DNA of 64,000 nt. It comes from Proales similis. Lineage: Eukaryota; Rotifera; Eurotatoria; Ploima; Proalidae. The notes beneath the pieces were generated by a model. That model was not told the origin of the DNA. It saw nothing but the letters and a program-made list of their open reading frames with translations, and did no database searches. A program made the translations under genes and the position numbers. The stretch spans positions 498,501 to 562,500 of the forward strand of contig JAGVRJ010000010.1 in assembly GCA_019059635.1 (NCBI GenBank), given 5' to 3'. Position 1 is the stretch's first letter. Every line of letters begins with the position of its first letter. Positions 19,705 through 31,469 of this stretch are shown in pieces.

Positions 19705-22700
19705 CTAGAATACGCCGGCAAGAGAAGGGCCGGAAGTAAGCAAGAGAGTGGCGGACCACAGGAGCCACCGAGACGGAGAGAGCGTCGAGACTGCAAGTGA
19801 ACAAGGCAAGTAATTTGATTCGTTCGGATAGAAATTGGAGCATTGGCTCGGCTTTTTTCTAAATCTGTTCACTCTGACTTGGACGCTGTCTGTGTAGATC
19901 GACGACTTTGAAGACTTGCTCGAGTTGCTGGCTGCGTCTGCTGCTGCTGCCTCGCTTTTAGTGGATGGCGACTGCACGAGTGCTTGCTCTCCATCTGCGT
20001 ATTTGCTCTCATAGTTCACATTTGGCATATCGTGTTCGCTTGGCTCGCTCGTTTGGTACAAATTGTTTATTAAAGACGAGATATTTCCACAATGCACCAG
20101 TTCGTACTCGTCTTCCACCACGAGCATGATCAAATTGCTCTGCTTGAGATAGCCGACCAGATAGTGGCGCTCGGCTTTATTGCTCAAGTTCTCGCACCAA
20201 ACGCGGAGCTGTTTAGAGTCGAGCTCGTTCCATTTGGTGAAATTGAACGAGTAATAGCCAAAGTAGTAGCAGTGGCTGTTTTTCTCCTTCCACTCGATGT
20301 TGAACGCTTCTATACGCTGCGCCAGAGTGGGATTTTTTATGCCAAGTTGAGCGTCGACGGTGGGCAATTGGCCGCCGTTCAGCTGAGTAAATAGCGAGCT
20401 GAGTATGAACTGGCCGAGATGAGCAATTAGAAGCACAACTGCTCTGAGGATTGTCTGAATGAGGCCTATGAATGGATGAGCGATTATTCAAACGTTTAGA
20501 CTTTGAACCAAAGATAGAGAGAGAGACCGAAAACGAAAAAGACAGAGAGAGAGAGTGAGAACAATGGCATTACCTGTTAGATACGATGTGCTGTTGAGTG
20601 TTTGCGGCAGCTGCTTACATTCAGGCAGCTCGCGGCCTGACTTGACCACGTCATAAATGCCCTCGAACTCGAGATGCTTCATGAGCCACGGATTGACTCT
20701 GTAGAGCGGCTCGCCGATCGTGGCCCGTCTCAACAGCCGACTTCTGATATCCGTGTACTTTTCAGTGCTCATTACAACGATGCCGTGCTCATCCACCAGG
20801 TAGCAGGTCAAGTTCATCGCCCGACGGCTGCTGCAGAGGTTCTTGCAAGACTCGTCCTCGCAGTTGGGCAGCATGTCGCGCTCGAATATGAGCTCTCTGA
20901 GTCTCCTCGCGTCGTAAATGACACCGGCGACGCCCGACGGCACTTTGTCCAGCCAGATTGGCGTGGTCGCACCAATCGTGTCGTGCAGGGCTTCTCTGAT
21001 CGGCGTGTCGTTGAGGAAATAGTTCACCACCGGCGTCTTGAGGTTGAAATTAGTGCGCAAATAGTCGCTAAACTCAACTGAGCGTGTGTAGTAGGCTTTC
21101 TCAAAGCTAAACGTGTGCTTGTTGGACTCGGTTCGGAACAAGTCCAGACTGAGGTAGTACTCGTCGCTGCTGTTTGTGTCAATGACGGGCAGCTCGAACA
21201 GCTGCTGGTCCTCTACCGACGAGTAGATGCTTGGCAAAGTTGTGCGCTTGATTGGCTCCGCGATTGAGCCCGACTCGATGTCGACAATCATTTGTGCGTC
21301 CAGCTCTACCGAGCGTGTTTGCACTGAGCCGCCTCGGCCGGGCGGACGTACACGAAAGAATTTCACTGGCATGTAAAAAGTCAGGCCCGAGTAGGTGCCA
21401 TAAAACGACGAACGAACCAAGTTGGGCTCTTGGTCGAACATTCGAAAGTCGAACAGTTTGTAGTAGACGTCGTGGAACGCCAAGTCCGACTTGATCGCCA
21501 GCACCTGGTCCAAGTCTCTGAATATGTACTGAATGCAGTAGTCGCTGCTCGAGCGAGACTCTTCCAGTTTGCCAAGCAGCTGGCTGAAGTTGAACGTGCA
21601 GTTGTAGAGCTGAATGCTGGTGCCGTACACGTTTGACTTAAGAGTAGCCAGCAGCTCTTCGTAGTCTTTTTCTCGCTCTGACGACAGGTTGATGTAGTAG
21701 CGACCGAAGCTGCTCGGCGAGGCGATGGCCACACTGAACGGAGTCTGGTCGATTTTCGTGTGCACATACTCGGTGCGGCGCCTGACCACTCGGAGGCCCT
21801 CACGCTTCCAGTTGTCCAGCGTATGATTGTTGGTCACTTGCAGGACCATCTGATGCTCGAGCTCTTCAAAGCCTTCGTCGTTGTCGATCGGAATCTCAAA
21901 GTGATTAAGGTCAACACTCTGCGATGTGGATTTCATGCTCGACTCGCCCTGGGTGATCTCTTTGCGAATACTCGGATGGAAAACGATGAAGCCGTTGTTG
22001 TCGAGCAGAATCATGTAAATGCCGACGCCCATCTGATACTTGGGTGAGACTTTGGATATGAGCTCGAGCACAGGAATGTCGATTCCGACCACGCCAAGAA
22101 GAACGGGCAGCTCTCTGATGGCGTCGTCCGCTTTTTTAGTCTCTTTTATGACTTCCCAGTCGATTTCAGGCTCTACTGGCTCTTCTATCTCACTCGCGCT
22201 GGCGTTGCTGGCGTCGGTCCCTTTTGCCATTTGGTACTCACCAGGCGCATAGTAATACGTGTCCGAGTAGACGTAGCCGGTGTCGTACGCTCCGTACTCG
22301 TAGACATAGTTCGAGTCATACACGTAGTCGAAGGGCGGCGCCGTGCTCGTCTTGGCTTTCTCGTACTCTCTCTCAAGCAGATAAATGTCTTCGATCGATC
22401 TTTCAACTAAATCCTCTTTCGACAGGAGGCTTTCTCTTTTCTTGAACGCCGGCCGGGCGACCGCAATCTTCAGCTCGTTGTCTAAATGACCGACAAACAC
22501 ATTGCTCCACGTGGTCACGTGGCTGTTGTTGAGAGCCATAGGTCGGCTCAGGATGGAAATGTACTCGTGAACGTGCTCTTCAACATCGGCCACGGTGGCC
22601 ACATGAAAGAATTTGCCTCCGTTGGCGCAGGCGATCCATTTCATGTTGCGGACCTCGAACGCCTCGCGACCGACCAGATAAGTGAACACTCGCACCAGGC

Positions 22701-24764
22701 CGCCTCGGTCCCAGTTGTACTTTTTGAAAACGCTCTCGGCGTTGTCTGTAGCCGCGTCTGTTACTATCATAATGACTTTATTGCAACCGCAGCTGTTCTC
22801 GTCTGTTTGATTGTAGAGCAGTTCGAACGCTTTTACCAGGCCGACGCCCAAGTCGGCCATCTCCGACGTGTTCTCAAAGTAGTTTAGCTTGTCGAGAAAG
22901 ACTTTCTTGTTGGCTCGACCAGCCTGGAGCAGCCGGTCTCGGTAAATCGTTTCGTTATCACCGTTTAGCATGTATTCGACCTGCAATCATAGAAAACGTC
23001 TGAGCAAGCACCCGAGAGCGCAACGTGGACGCAACTTACCCCGTCGGCGTAGGTGAGTATATTAAAAAAGTCGTTGTCACTGAACGTGTCCAAGATAGCC
23101 TCGATGAGCTTGGTGGCAATTTTCAGCCGCACGCCGGTCATTGAGCCACTGCTGTCCAGCAGGATGATCACGTCCTTGGGCGAGGCGGCCGCCATAATGT
23201 AAAACGATTGAAGACGGCAGTCGAAAAAGTCCTCGCTTCGCTTCGTTGTCCAGAGGGCGCCCGGAAAACGGCGAAATAGGCCGTTAGAGCTGCAGAAGTA
23301 CTGCCAGAACGGCTGATTGACGCTTTCAAAGTTGCGTCTAAACTCGACGTCCAACACTTCGGTCCAATAGGCCGTCATGTTTATGGCCACGTCTTGTTTG
23401 AACACATTGGTCGGCAAGTGAACTGTTGAGCGGTTTTTGTTCACGCCACGACTAAAACTCTTGTAGTTGCTGTCGTAGGAGCGTTCAAGACACGTCATGT
23501 TCCAGAACAGAGGACGTTCGAGCTCGAAATCATAGTCCAGACTGTACTGGTTGAACAGCTCGTAGTCTTTGGTGTCATCTTCTAACTCGGGCCGAATGAC
23601 CGGAATCGGAGCGTACGCAGTGGTTGTCTGCGAATATGGATTCGCCGTGGTACCGTTTAGGCGTTTCCGCTGTTTACGACGACGACTGCCGCCTGGGCGC
23701 TTCTTGCGGCCTTCTTTCTGAAGCTGATCGTCTTGTCGTTTAACTCTGGCGATCGGCGATCGACTTGTCCACGGCAATTTGATTCTCTCCTCGAACGAGA
23801 GCTCTTCCCAGCGAGGCGAGTAGGCCAAGTCTGGAGCTTTGATCAGCCGATGCGAGACCTGCAAGCTTTCCTGAGGGCCTAACTGCTCGAAGATCTCTTC
23901 ATCGGCTCCTAGGTCATCATCGTCATTGTCGTCGCCGTCGTCGTTATTTGGCAGTGGCTGAGGCGGCTTTTGACCGTTCGTCGAGTTGGTGCCCAAAGGT
24001 TCGATTGAAGAATCGGTCGAGTTGGGCTTTGAGTTCATTTGAATGTCTGAGGGTGTTGGCGGTGGCGGCGGGTCTGGCTTGCGCATGTCGCAGAACGTCT
24101 TTGGACTCTTGGCGTCGTAGTAGAGATGACGCGCCGAGTCCTTCACTTTGCTTATGTCGTGTCTGAACTGGTCGAAACTCTGCTCGACAAAGTGCGTCAG
24201 ATTTTCAACAATCTCCTTCTTCTTGATGAGCTCGTCGCTGATCACCGTCGATATGTTGATGATCATTTCGGTAAAGTTTATCCAGGCAAACGAGGCGTCT
24301 TTACGCAGTCGAATGTTATACGTGTTGTTCAAGTGAGAGAAGCCCGAATAGTTCATGCTGAGTGTGACTAGCTCGTCTGACTTTTGCTCAAGCCATTCAG
24401 AGAACAGCATCGCATGCGACTCGTTTAGCTTTTCCTTCGAGTAAATAAAAGGTGGCGGCACCTCTGACGTGTCGCTCGGATGCTCATGCTCCTCTTCTTG
24501 CTCCTGCTCGCTTGTCGTCGTTGTCCTCGCATTCAAAGTGCTTGTTTGCGGTGTTGAAGTTCGAGTGCGAAACGGCAGCCGTTGTCGATTGTTTGGTCGT
24601 TTGCTGCCCGGACGTCTAATTTGCGGATCAGATGCGTCCGCCGATTCGCCTTCGTCCTCTTGGCCGCTGGCACGAGCAGCAACGCTCAACAGAATGAGGA
24701 ATAAAAAGAGCCAAGCGGCAAGTCTGTGAGTCGGTCTGAGGCCGGCCGCTGGAACAAGTCTCAT
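19705..24764 (-). CDS. Voltage-gated calcium channel alpha2delta subunit, copy 2 (three exons)
   Basis: Exons 23040-24764, 20574-22980 and 19705-20465 sum to 4893 nt (1,630 aa). The signal peptide (LAAWLFLFLILLSVAARASG) is followed by an acidic, Pro- and Asn-rich insert of about 200 residues not present in copy 1. Then come the VWA-N region, VWA with MIDAS DVIILLDSSGSMTG, a Tyr-rich insert at about 22235-22340, Cache motifs (ISKVSPKYQMGVGIYMI, FIVFHPSIR) and a delta-like C-terminus ending in a hydrophobic segment. Intron 1 (22981-23039) interrupts the VWA domain just after DFFNILTYADG. Intron 2 (20466-20573) lies before the last extracellular region. Copy 1 has no intron at either place. Role as for copy 1: calcium-channel trafficking and gating, in the secretory pathway and at the plasma membrane. 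Confidence 0.9.
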
Positions 24765-25132
24765 GATGACTCAGTGCTCGAACATGTTGTGGCTCCCTCC
24801 AACTTGGATATGTGGGTCGGTCTAAAACGTTAGAGCACAAAGTTAACAGCTAGACGGAGGTTGGCAATCGGCTTGATCGACGACAAAATGATCATAATCG
24901 CAATTAAAAACGAATTGTATAATCATTATCAATTAAGCAAGAGCGGAAGAACGAGCTAAATATGAAATCGATATCATAATGCTCTGTTGCCGCCGCTGCT
25001 TCTGCTGCTGCTGGTGTTTAACAACAACACAACAGCTGAGCACTCCCTAGTGATTTAGTCACAAGAGATGAGATGGGCCTAGTTCCGAAACACACAAAAG
25101 CTCCCCTACAAGCACACATACACCAATCATAT

Positions 25133-25159
25133 ACACACACAGAGTCCGGGTAGTGAACG
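25133..25159 (+). repeat. 27-bp motif, first copy
   Basis: A CA octamer followed by AGAGTCCGGGTAGTGAACG. It differs at one base from 26071-26097. Confidence 0.6.
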
Positions 25160-25535
25160 CTGCCGCTGCCAGCCTATTCGCTGCAAATCGCATGCCTGAT
25201 TGCATCATGTTAATCAGGCCGCCTAGATGCGGGCATAATCGAACGTGAGCGGGCTGCATTTGCATTCGATTGCGGCACAATCGACGCCGTCCTCACTCTG
25301 CATTATAAAGCCGCTTGCGTGCAAATACTTATGCTCGCCGCGCCCGTCTCGAAAGGAATCAATTTTTTTAGTGCGTGCTGCAAATATTCCTGATGAGCGC
25401 GATACTCCTCATTTCATTATGATAATAGCCGCTTTTCTGACAAGCGGCGCGACCGCTCCCTCGTGGTGCTCCTCCGCCGGCCCGCTCTTGTATTTGAGAG
25501 AAGTTAAACTAAATTCGCTCAATTTTCTCACTCCA

Positions 25536-25539
<4 letters not shown>

Positions 25540-25571
<32 letters not shown>
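25540..25571. repeat. CT dinucleotide microsatellite
   Basis: About 16 uninterrupted TC units in intergenic DNA. CT/GA runs recur through the window, including within introns at about 27972-28007 and 57950-57971. Confidence 0.9.
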
Positions 25572-25575
<4 letters not shown>

Positions 25576-26070
25576 GCCTTCTCTTTCTCAATAGCTTACT
25601 GGCGGGTTCACCTTTCTGCACTCTGCATTCTTCGCAGCTTAAAAGGCGAGTAATCGATCATAAATGACAGCTTAGCCTCTTGGCTTAGAGCTTTGCCCCC
25701 CCCCCTCTTGCTTATTCTCACACTAAGACGAGCTCTCTCTCTCTCCTTATTCTTGCTGCTGCTTACTTTCGGCTAATGAGCCCTCATCACTCAGACTCGG
25801 CGCGGATCGGGACACTCTTCATCTGACCAAATTTGTTCAAATGAATTCAGACGGAAAGCAATAATCATCAAAAACTGATCAATATCCGCTTCTGTGTGTT
25901 CGGCGCGCGATCTCGTATCCAACGTGTGCAGAACCGGTTATTGATTTAGGGAATCGAACCAGAGCCATGTCCTGGAACCGCCTGAAAAGCGAGTTGTTCA
26001 AATCGGTCCGAGTTCGATTCACAAAAAAGTACCAACGACAAATGCAAAATTTAGAGGCTGAGAATTGAAC

Positions 26071-26097
26071 ACACACACAGAGTTCGGGTAGTGAACG
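26071..26097 (+). repeat. 27-bp motif, second copy
   Basis: A CA octamer followed by AGAGTTCGGGTAGTGAACG. Same orientation as the first copy, 938 bp downstream. Flanks are unrelated. Confidence 0.6.
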
Positions 26098-26927
26098 AAC
26101 TGGCTGCTCGCAGTCAACCGACGCATTGAAGGCTGAACGATAGAATGCAGCTCAGGATGATGATAATGACTGATAATGACGAGGAATGAAATGCTCGCTT
26201 GAAATTAGGCATTGTTCGGGCCGTTACGAATGATGTAAATTAGTAAACAAAGATAAGATGTTCGCGCGCGCTGCAATTATGGTTGCCTCGAGCATGCAGC
26301 AAATAGATTTTCTGCAATCGATTAATTACAAACTATTTGAGGCGAATTTCTGCTGCTGCTGCTAGAACGGCTGCGCCGTTTACTTCTAGAAACTGAGGCC
26401 TCTAGCCGTCGTTTGCAGCCATAGACTCGCTCGCTCTCCCTCTGCCGCCTCTTGAGTTCCCTATCGGCAACCTGATGTTCTGCTCTGAATATGCGGAACC
26501 TTACAAAACACTCGACGATCGAGTTTACTCAACAAATCAAATATTTCGATTTGTTCGCTCTGAATAATGCCCTCTCGATTGATTTAAACAGCTTTTTTTT
26601 CCTTCTTTTTTGCTTCGGTGCACGAATCACAATCGGGCCTGGAAAAAGCGGCGTTTGGTGAATGTGGTTCGCAGATTTTCTTATTGTTAACTTTCAAGAT
26701 ATTAGAGGCCAAATAGAAAGACGGCGAGAGAGGAGGGAGCAGTATAGAGAAAAATTAATAAAAAAAAAGCGATAAGAAAAGCAGTGGAGTAGAAGCTGAA
26801 AGTTAGCGCTTCTAGCGGAGGTATGTCGCTAGGGAATTATGCTTGAGAGTAGGCAGGCACTAGTTGGTCTCTCGTTAGCTAATAAGCCGGAGTCGCTGCA
26901 AATTGTGATTTGACAGGCAGCCTAACA

Positions 26928-29429
26928 ATGGCATCAGATGGTCGAGCTGAGCCAGCTGCTCTGAATGCCGCATTTGGTGAAGGTAGGCTCGAGTTAGCAA
27001 GAGGTGGCCTTTTTGCCGATCATGTTGCTTAAAAGCCCGCACGAAAGGTAAAGAGGTACAAACTCAAACCGAATGGAGCTGGCTGAAGGACATGCAACTG
27101 CTGCAGCGCCTCAAAGAAGGTTTGACTCGCTTGGTAAAGTAAAACGATTGTGAAAGTGATGCCCTTCATCTTCAGAGGGATACATATTCTCCGAGTCAAG
27201 TGAAGAAGAGCCAAGCGAAGACGAGTCGAGCGAGGACGACACGCCTGTAGAGGGCCCGTTGCGACCAGTGCCCATAATCGAAGACGTCGGACCGCCCAAA
27301 GTTCTTCAGTTTAAAAGCGAGAGAAAAGTGGAAGCCTTGGCGCCGCCGTCGCCGATCAGTAGCAGCAGCGTTTCGGTCGATTCGGAGCCGATTGAAAACT
27401 TGGGCGCTTTTATGCGTGATCTGAATGTTCACGTCGAGGGAAGCAACAAATGCGAGTTCTGTGGCTGCCTGACCAAACCTTGGCCATCCATTCAGGCTCA
27501 AGCTGAGCAGAGTCCGTCTGAGGTAAGACGCACGCAAATGCATGTGACAAAGAAACAGTCTGGCAAAACACGCTCAAGCTCTACTGCTGCAACGAGTATC
27601 AAGAATACGTCGAGTCTCTGCTCGTCTACCAGATCGAGAAGGAAAAGGGGCGCAAAGACGTGATCACTGAACGAGAGGAAAAGAACAAGAGCAAGGTGGC
27701 CATGCAGTTGGCCCGAGAACGAGCCGAGATACGGTCAGCTATTGGCTCTTGCCTCGTCTCTGCAACGTTCTGAAATGTTGGCCTAGGAAGATGCAGCGGC
27801 TCATTGAACGACAGAAGCGATTAGAACGGCAAAAGCAGCAAGAAGCACAAGAGCAGCAGAAACAGCGCGAACTCGAGCAGATCAAAAAGCAGAAGAATGA
27901 AGAGAAGGAGCGATCAGATCGGCCCGTCTCTCAAGAAGACGCTGAATCGGGTAATTTAATGGAAACGCGTTCATCTCTCTCTCTCTCTGTCTCTCTCTCT
28001 CTCTCCGATTTGGCGCATCCTGGCCGTTCAAACTTGAACCCGGCCTTCCGAGTCGTCATAAACTAACCAAAAAATGTGCATCAAGTGATCAGCGGCGGCA
28101 AAGTGGTGTCGGAGAAACTCGACTCAAAGTCACGTGACGAAGAGACAGTCTCCCGCTCAATGGCCACTTCCAAATATTATCTGGCCTGTGAGATTATAAT
28201 TGACCGTTTGTGATCGTTTCATGTCTTGTCTTGGCTGTTTTGCGCATTTTCGTTTCGTTAGTCAGCATTCGTAGTTTCGTTCTACTTTTTGTTCTCCTCC
28301 TGCTCGCCAATGCCATCTTCTAATCAAGTGACAGTTTCAAACCAGATGCGGTCGATCAACTATCAACTGTCAAATCTCAAGCATCTGCAAGACGGCTGGA
28401 CTGTGAGGCCGTGCACTCCGCTCGATGACATTGACGACTTGATAGACGGCCAAGTAGAAATAGATTTGGACGCTACTCAGCTCCCAGACGAACGCCCCGA
28501 GCAGGTAAGACGCATTCGCTCACGATAGGGATGCACTTAGGACTAGCGGCGTTCGCTTGCATTTTTCTAGCAGCTGTCAGTTCGAAGCTACAAGAGCGGC
28601 GCGACTTGTTGCATCACTTTGCCGGACGGCAGCTCGAGCATTTACTATCCGAACGGTTCGATCGCAGTCTCGGTCTGTCTCGTGTCAGAAGGTAAACAGC
28701 TTAGTCCGGCCGCTTGTTTGCCAGCTTGCAATTAGAGTTTTTTGTGCAAGATCTGCACATCGTCTCTGCATTCTCGACCGACTCAAGTCAGCCCATTCAG
28801 CTGGCGTCTCTTGATCCGTTCGGCAACGGCTACATAAATTATCCGGACGGCAAGACCAGGTTAGCAGCGTCTCTCTTCTATCTTGAATGCCCTCGCCCCG
28901 ATTGATGAGGTGATTTAGAATTGTGTGGAATCCGATCGGCGGCATCGAACTCGACCAGAAAGGCGTGAGGAAAAAGCGATGGGTGTGGAACGACACCAAA
29001 GAGCACGTGCATGCGCCTCCGTTTCAGCCGATCGTGCTTCAGCTCAACCGGCAGATGGGCCTCAGAATCTACGACACGCAGAAAATTCAACTGCAATTTC
29101 AAGCCGAGAATCAAGTGATCAAACTCAAAGTCGGCTCTAGATTCAAAATAGCCGAGCGGGACGAGCGAGCACGTCAGTTGATGTTCGACCCGCTTGAGAC
29201 GTATGTTCGCCGTAAACAAAACCACATCGGGTAAGCAAATCTCGAGCCGGTTCAATTTGAGGGTCATCTCTTCACACCTGGTCTCTCAAGGGCGTTGATT
29301 AAGAAGCTGTCCGACGAGATAAGTATGCCCAGACTGCCGCCCATCTCTAAAAAAGCGCAGAAAAGTGCCATGGACAACTTGACACGATCGTCGTCGAATC
29401 GCTTGCCAATACTTTCCAGGCGAAACTGA
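26928..29429 (+). CDS. ERICH6/FAM194-like glutamate-rich protein
   Basis: Eleven exons: 26928-26982, 27048-27119, 27176-27511, 27559-27733, 27787-27950, 28086-28187, 28335-28504, 28571-28691, 28736-28859, 28919-29230 and 29291-29429. They sum to 1770 nt (589 aa). An acidic Ser/Glu stretch comes first, then a CEFCGCLTKPWPS motif and LYCCNEYQEY. A long Glu/Gln/Lys coiled coil follows (exon 5). The C-terminal half matches the FAM194 domain: GSSSIYYPNGSIAV, YINYPDGKTR, GGIELDQKG, then APPFQPIVLQLNRQMGLRIY. The vertebrate relatives are ERICH6/FAM194A; their biochemical role is not established as far as I know. The 27512-27558 intron uses a weak donor (gtccgt), chosen because the stronger gtaaga nearby breaks the frame. 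Confidence 0.75.
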
Positions 29430-30003
29430 CTCGCCGCCCATTTCAAGCTGCATGTGTGACAGTGGCCTTGAGCTGAGCTCGAATTTCACAGCCCAAAAGT
29501 GAGCGAGATCTAATTCAGCAAATTTGAGTTTTAGGTGTTTTTTTACTTCAACCGCTCGATCCAAAGCCAAGCATTCGTCACGAATAAACTCGTATTTTAC
29601 GCGAGTCGAAGCGTTTGGAGGCCTGTGTTTGCCTTAGAATAATTTGAAACACTCGATGAAAGCTGATCTATTTACAGGGCCGTGAGCTTTTGAAATCCAC
29701 AGCAGCTGATTATTTAGCAAATAGGATCAGACGATCTGCTGCTGCTGCTGCTTAAATTTTGAGCGTCTAGGTAGAAGGAGACTTTAGCTACGAAAGCTAA
29801 ATTTGATTTTTTTTCTTAATTGAATAGACATTCACGTGTCAGATTTCGACAGCCTCGCCTTGAGTAGCCGCGAGCCGGATAAAGCTTTGAGTAAATTTGT
29901 TATCTGCATCAGCGAGAAAAGCAACAAAGAATTGATAGCTTGTTGGTTCGGGTAATTTAAAAAGGCAGGACTGCTCGAGACAAAGTTAAAAGTGAGAGAA
30001 GAA
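29430..30003. other. Non-coding gap
   Basis: About 570 bp between the ERICH6-like gene and the dioxygenase gene. It contains a short CTG run near 29741-29752 and T runs near 29531 and 29809. No gene seen. Confidence 0.5.
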
Positions 30004-31195
30004 ATGAGCGAATTGAAAGTCATAAGCATTGAAGAAGAGAGGCTGGTCGAGGGCAAAAAGTTTCCTTTGACATTGGCGCCGACCGAGCAGATAGGCACAA
30101 TTGAGCAAGCTGTTGAGTTTGTTAAATCAAATCTGAGTGAGCTGCTAGAACAGCTGAAAGAGCACGGCGCCATTCTGTTCCGAGGCTTTCCAGTCACAAG
30201 TCCGAAGGATTTCAACGACTTTGCGGTTGCTTTCGGATGGGACGACATGCCCTACATCGGTAAATGAGTGTGAGACTGAGCTCGGTTCGGTTTTCATTCA
30301 TTCATTCGTTGTGAAAAGGGGGCGCAGCTGTGCGCAAGAACATTTACGGAGTCGTGTTCACCTCGTAAGCCGCTCGAGCGCATTCAATTCGGTCTAATTT
30401 GATTTTCGAATCGAAGCAACGAGTCGCCGCCCGATCAGCCGATTCCGTTCCACCACGAGATGGCGCAAGTGCCCAACTTTCCCTCGTATCTGTTCTTCTA
30501 CTGCGACGTGCCGGCCAAAGAGGGCGGCGATACGCCTATTTGCCACTCGAACTTTGTCTACGAGCTAATCAATCGAGAGATGCCCGAGTTCGTCGACAAA
30601 CTGCGCCAAAAGGGAGTGAGATATGTGAGGACGTTGCCGGACCAGGACGATCCGTCGTCTCCGATCGGTAAATAGCTCATTTCATCAGCGCACCTGATCG
30701 GACGGCTTTAAATCGTTCGATCAGGACGGAGCTGGAGGTCGACCTATTTGACTGAAGAGAAGAGCGAGGCGGAACAAAAGTGCAGAGAACAAGGCACTGA
30801 GTTCGAATGGCTTGAGGACGGCTGTCTTAGGACCGTGTCCAAAGTCCTGCCCGCCATTCGCCTCAACGAGCAGACTGGTAAGCCTCAAGTTTCAAGCCTT
30901 CTAACCTCTTCCTGTGACCAGTCGACTAGGCAAGGAGACTTGGTTCAACTCGCTGGTGGCCGTGTTCAACGGCTGGAGGGACCAACGAAACGACCCTGAA
31001 AAGGCGCTCATGTACGGCGACGGCAGTCAAATCGAGCCGGACTGTCTGCGCCGCTGCACCGAGATCCTTCAAGACTCGTGTGTCTCGTTCACTTGGCAAC
31101 AGGGCGACGTGCTCTTGGTCGACAACAAGCAGGCACTTCATGCGCGCAAAACGTTCGTTCCGCCCAGGCGCATTTTGGCCGCCCTTTTCAAGTAG
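30004..31195 (+). CDS. TauD/TfdA-like Fe(II)/2-oxoglutarate dioxygenase (clavaminate synthase-like)
   Basis: Five exons: 30004-30259, 30319-30364, 30417-30667, 30725-30877 and 30930-31195. They sum to 972 nt (323 aa). The first ATG is used; only a GTG lies upstream. Motifs: HGAILFRGFPV, then PFHHEMAQVPNFPSYLFFYC holding the first metal ligands (His-x-Glu rather than His-x-Asp), GGDTPICHSNFVYE, and GDVLLVDNKQALHAR with the distal His, followed by an Arg-rich PPRRILAALFK that would bind 2-oxoglutarate. This matches the clavaminate synthase-like group known from plants (At3g21360 type). The substrate is unknown. No signal peptide is seen, so it is probably cytosolic. Its ordinary short introns show it is a resident nuclear gene. 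AATAAA lies near 31239. Confidence 0.8.
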
Positions 31196-31469
31196 ATGGT
31201 GCGCAATCTCTAGAACTAGTTTGGACTAGCTTTGTTGGAATAAACTCCATTCGCAGATCGTCTCGTCTCTTTTCTTTGTTGTTGCTCTGTTCGTCGCGTG
31301 GGAGGACTGTCCTTTAAGACACAAAGCGCGTCACAGCTGACCACACGCGCGGTCAAGGTCAAAATTGAAGAAGATAGCCCATCGCATTGAAAAACGTTCA
31401 CTGGAACGCGAGTGCGAAAAAATTCAACGCAAAGGCAAATATTGCAAATCTGGTCCATGCGTAGAAGAA

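Larger units (their letters stand above)
24765..26927. other. Intergenic region between alpha2delta copy 2 and the ERICH6-like gene
   Basis: About 2.2 kb with no convincing gene. It contains a CT microsatellite at 25540-25571, a C run near 25687, CA runs and a 27-bp motif present twice (25133-25159 and 26071-26097). It may hold promoters of both divergent neighbours. Confidence 0.5.

Noticed and set aside
20488-20573. Coding extension of alpha2delta copy 2 exon 2 (reading ...LTLSLCLFRFRSLSLSL)
   Set aside because: Read-through of intron 2, a GA/CT-rich tract; a GT donor at 20573 and an AG acceptor at 20466 give an in-frame join matching copy 1.
25938-25970. GGTTCGATTCC on the - strand, like a tRNA B box
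   Set aside because: No A box at the right distance, and no acceptor-stem pairing could be formed.
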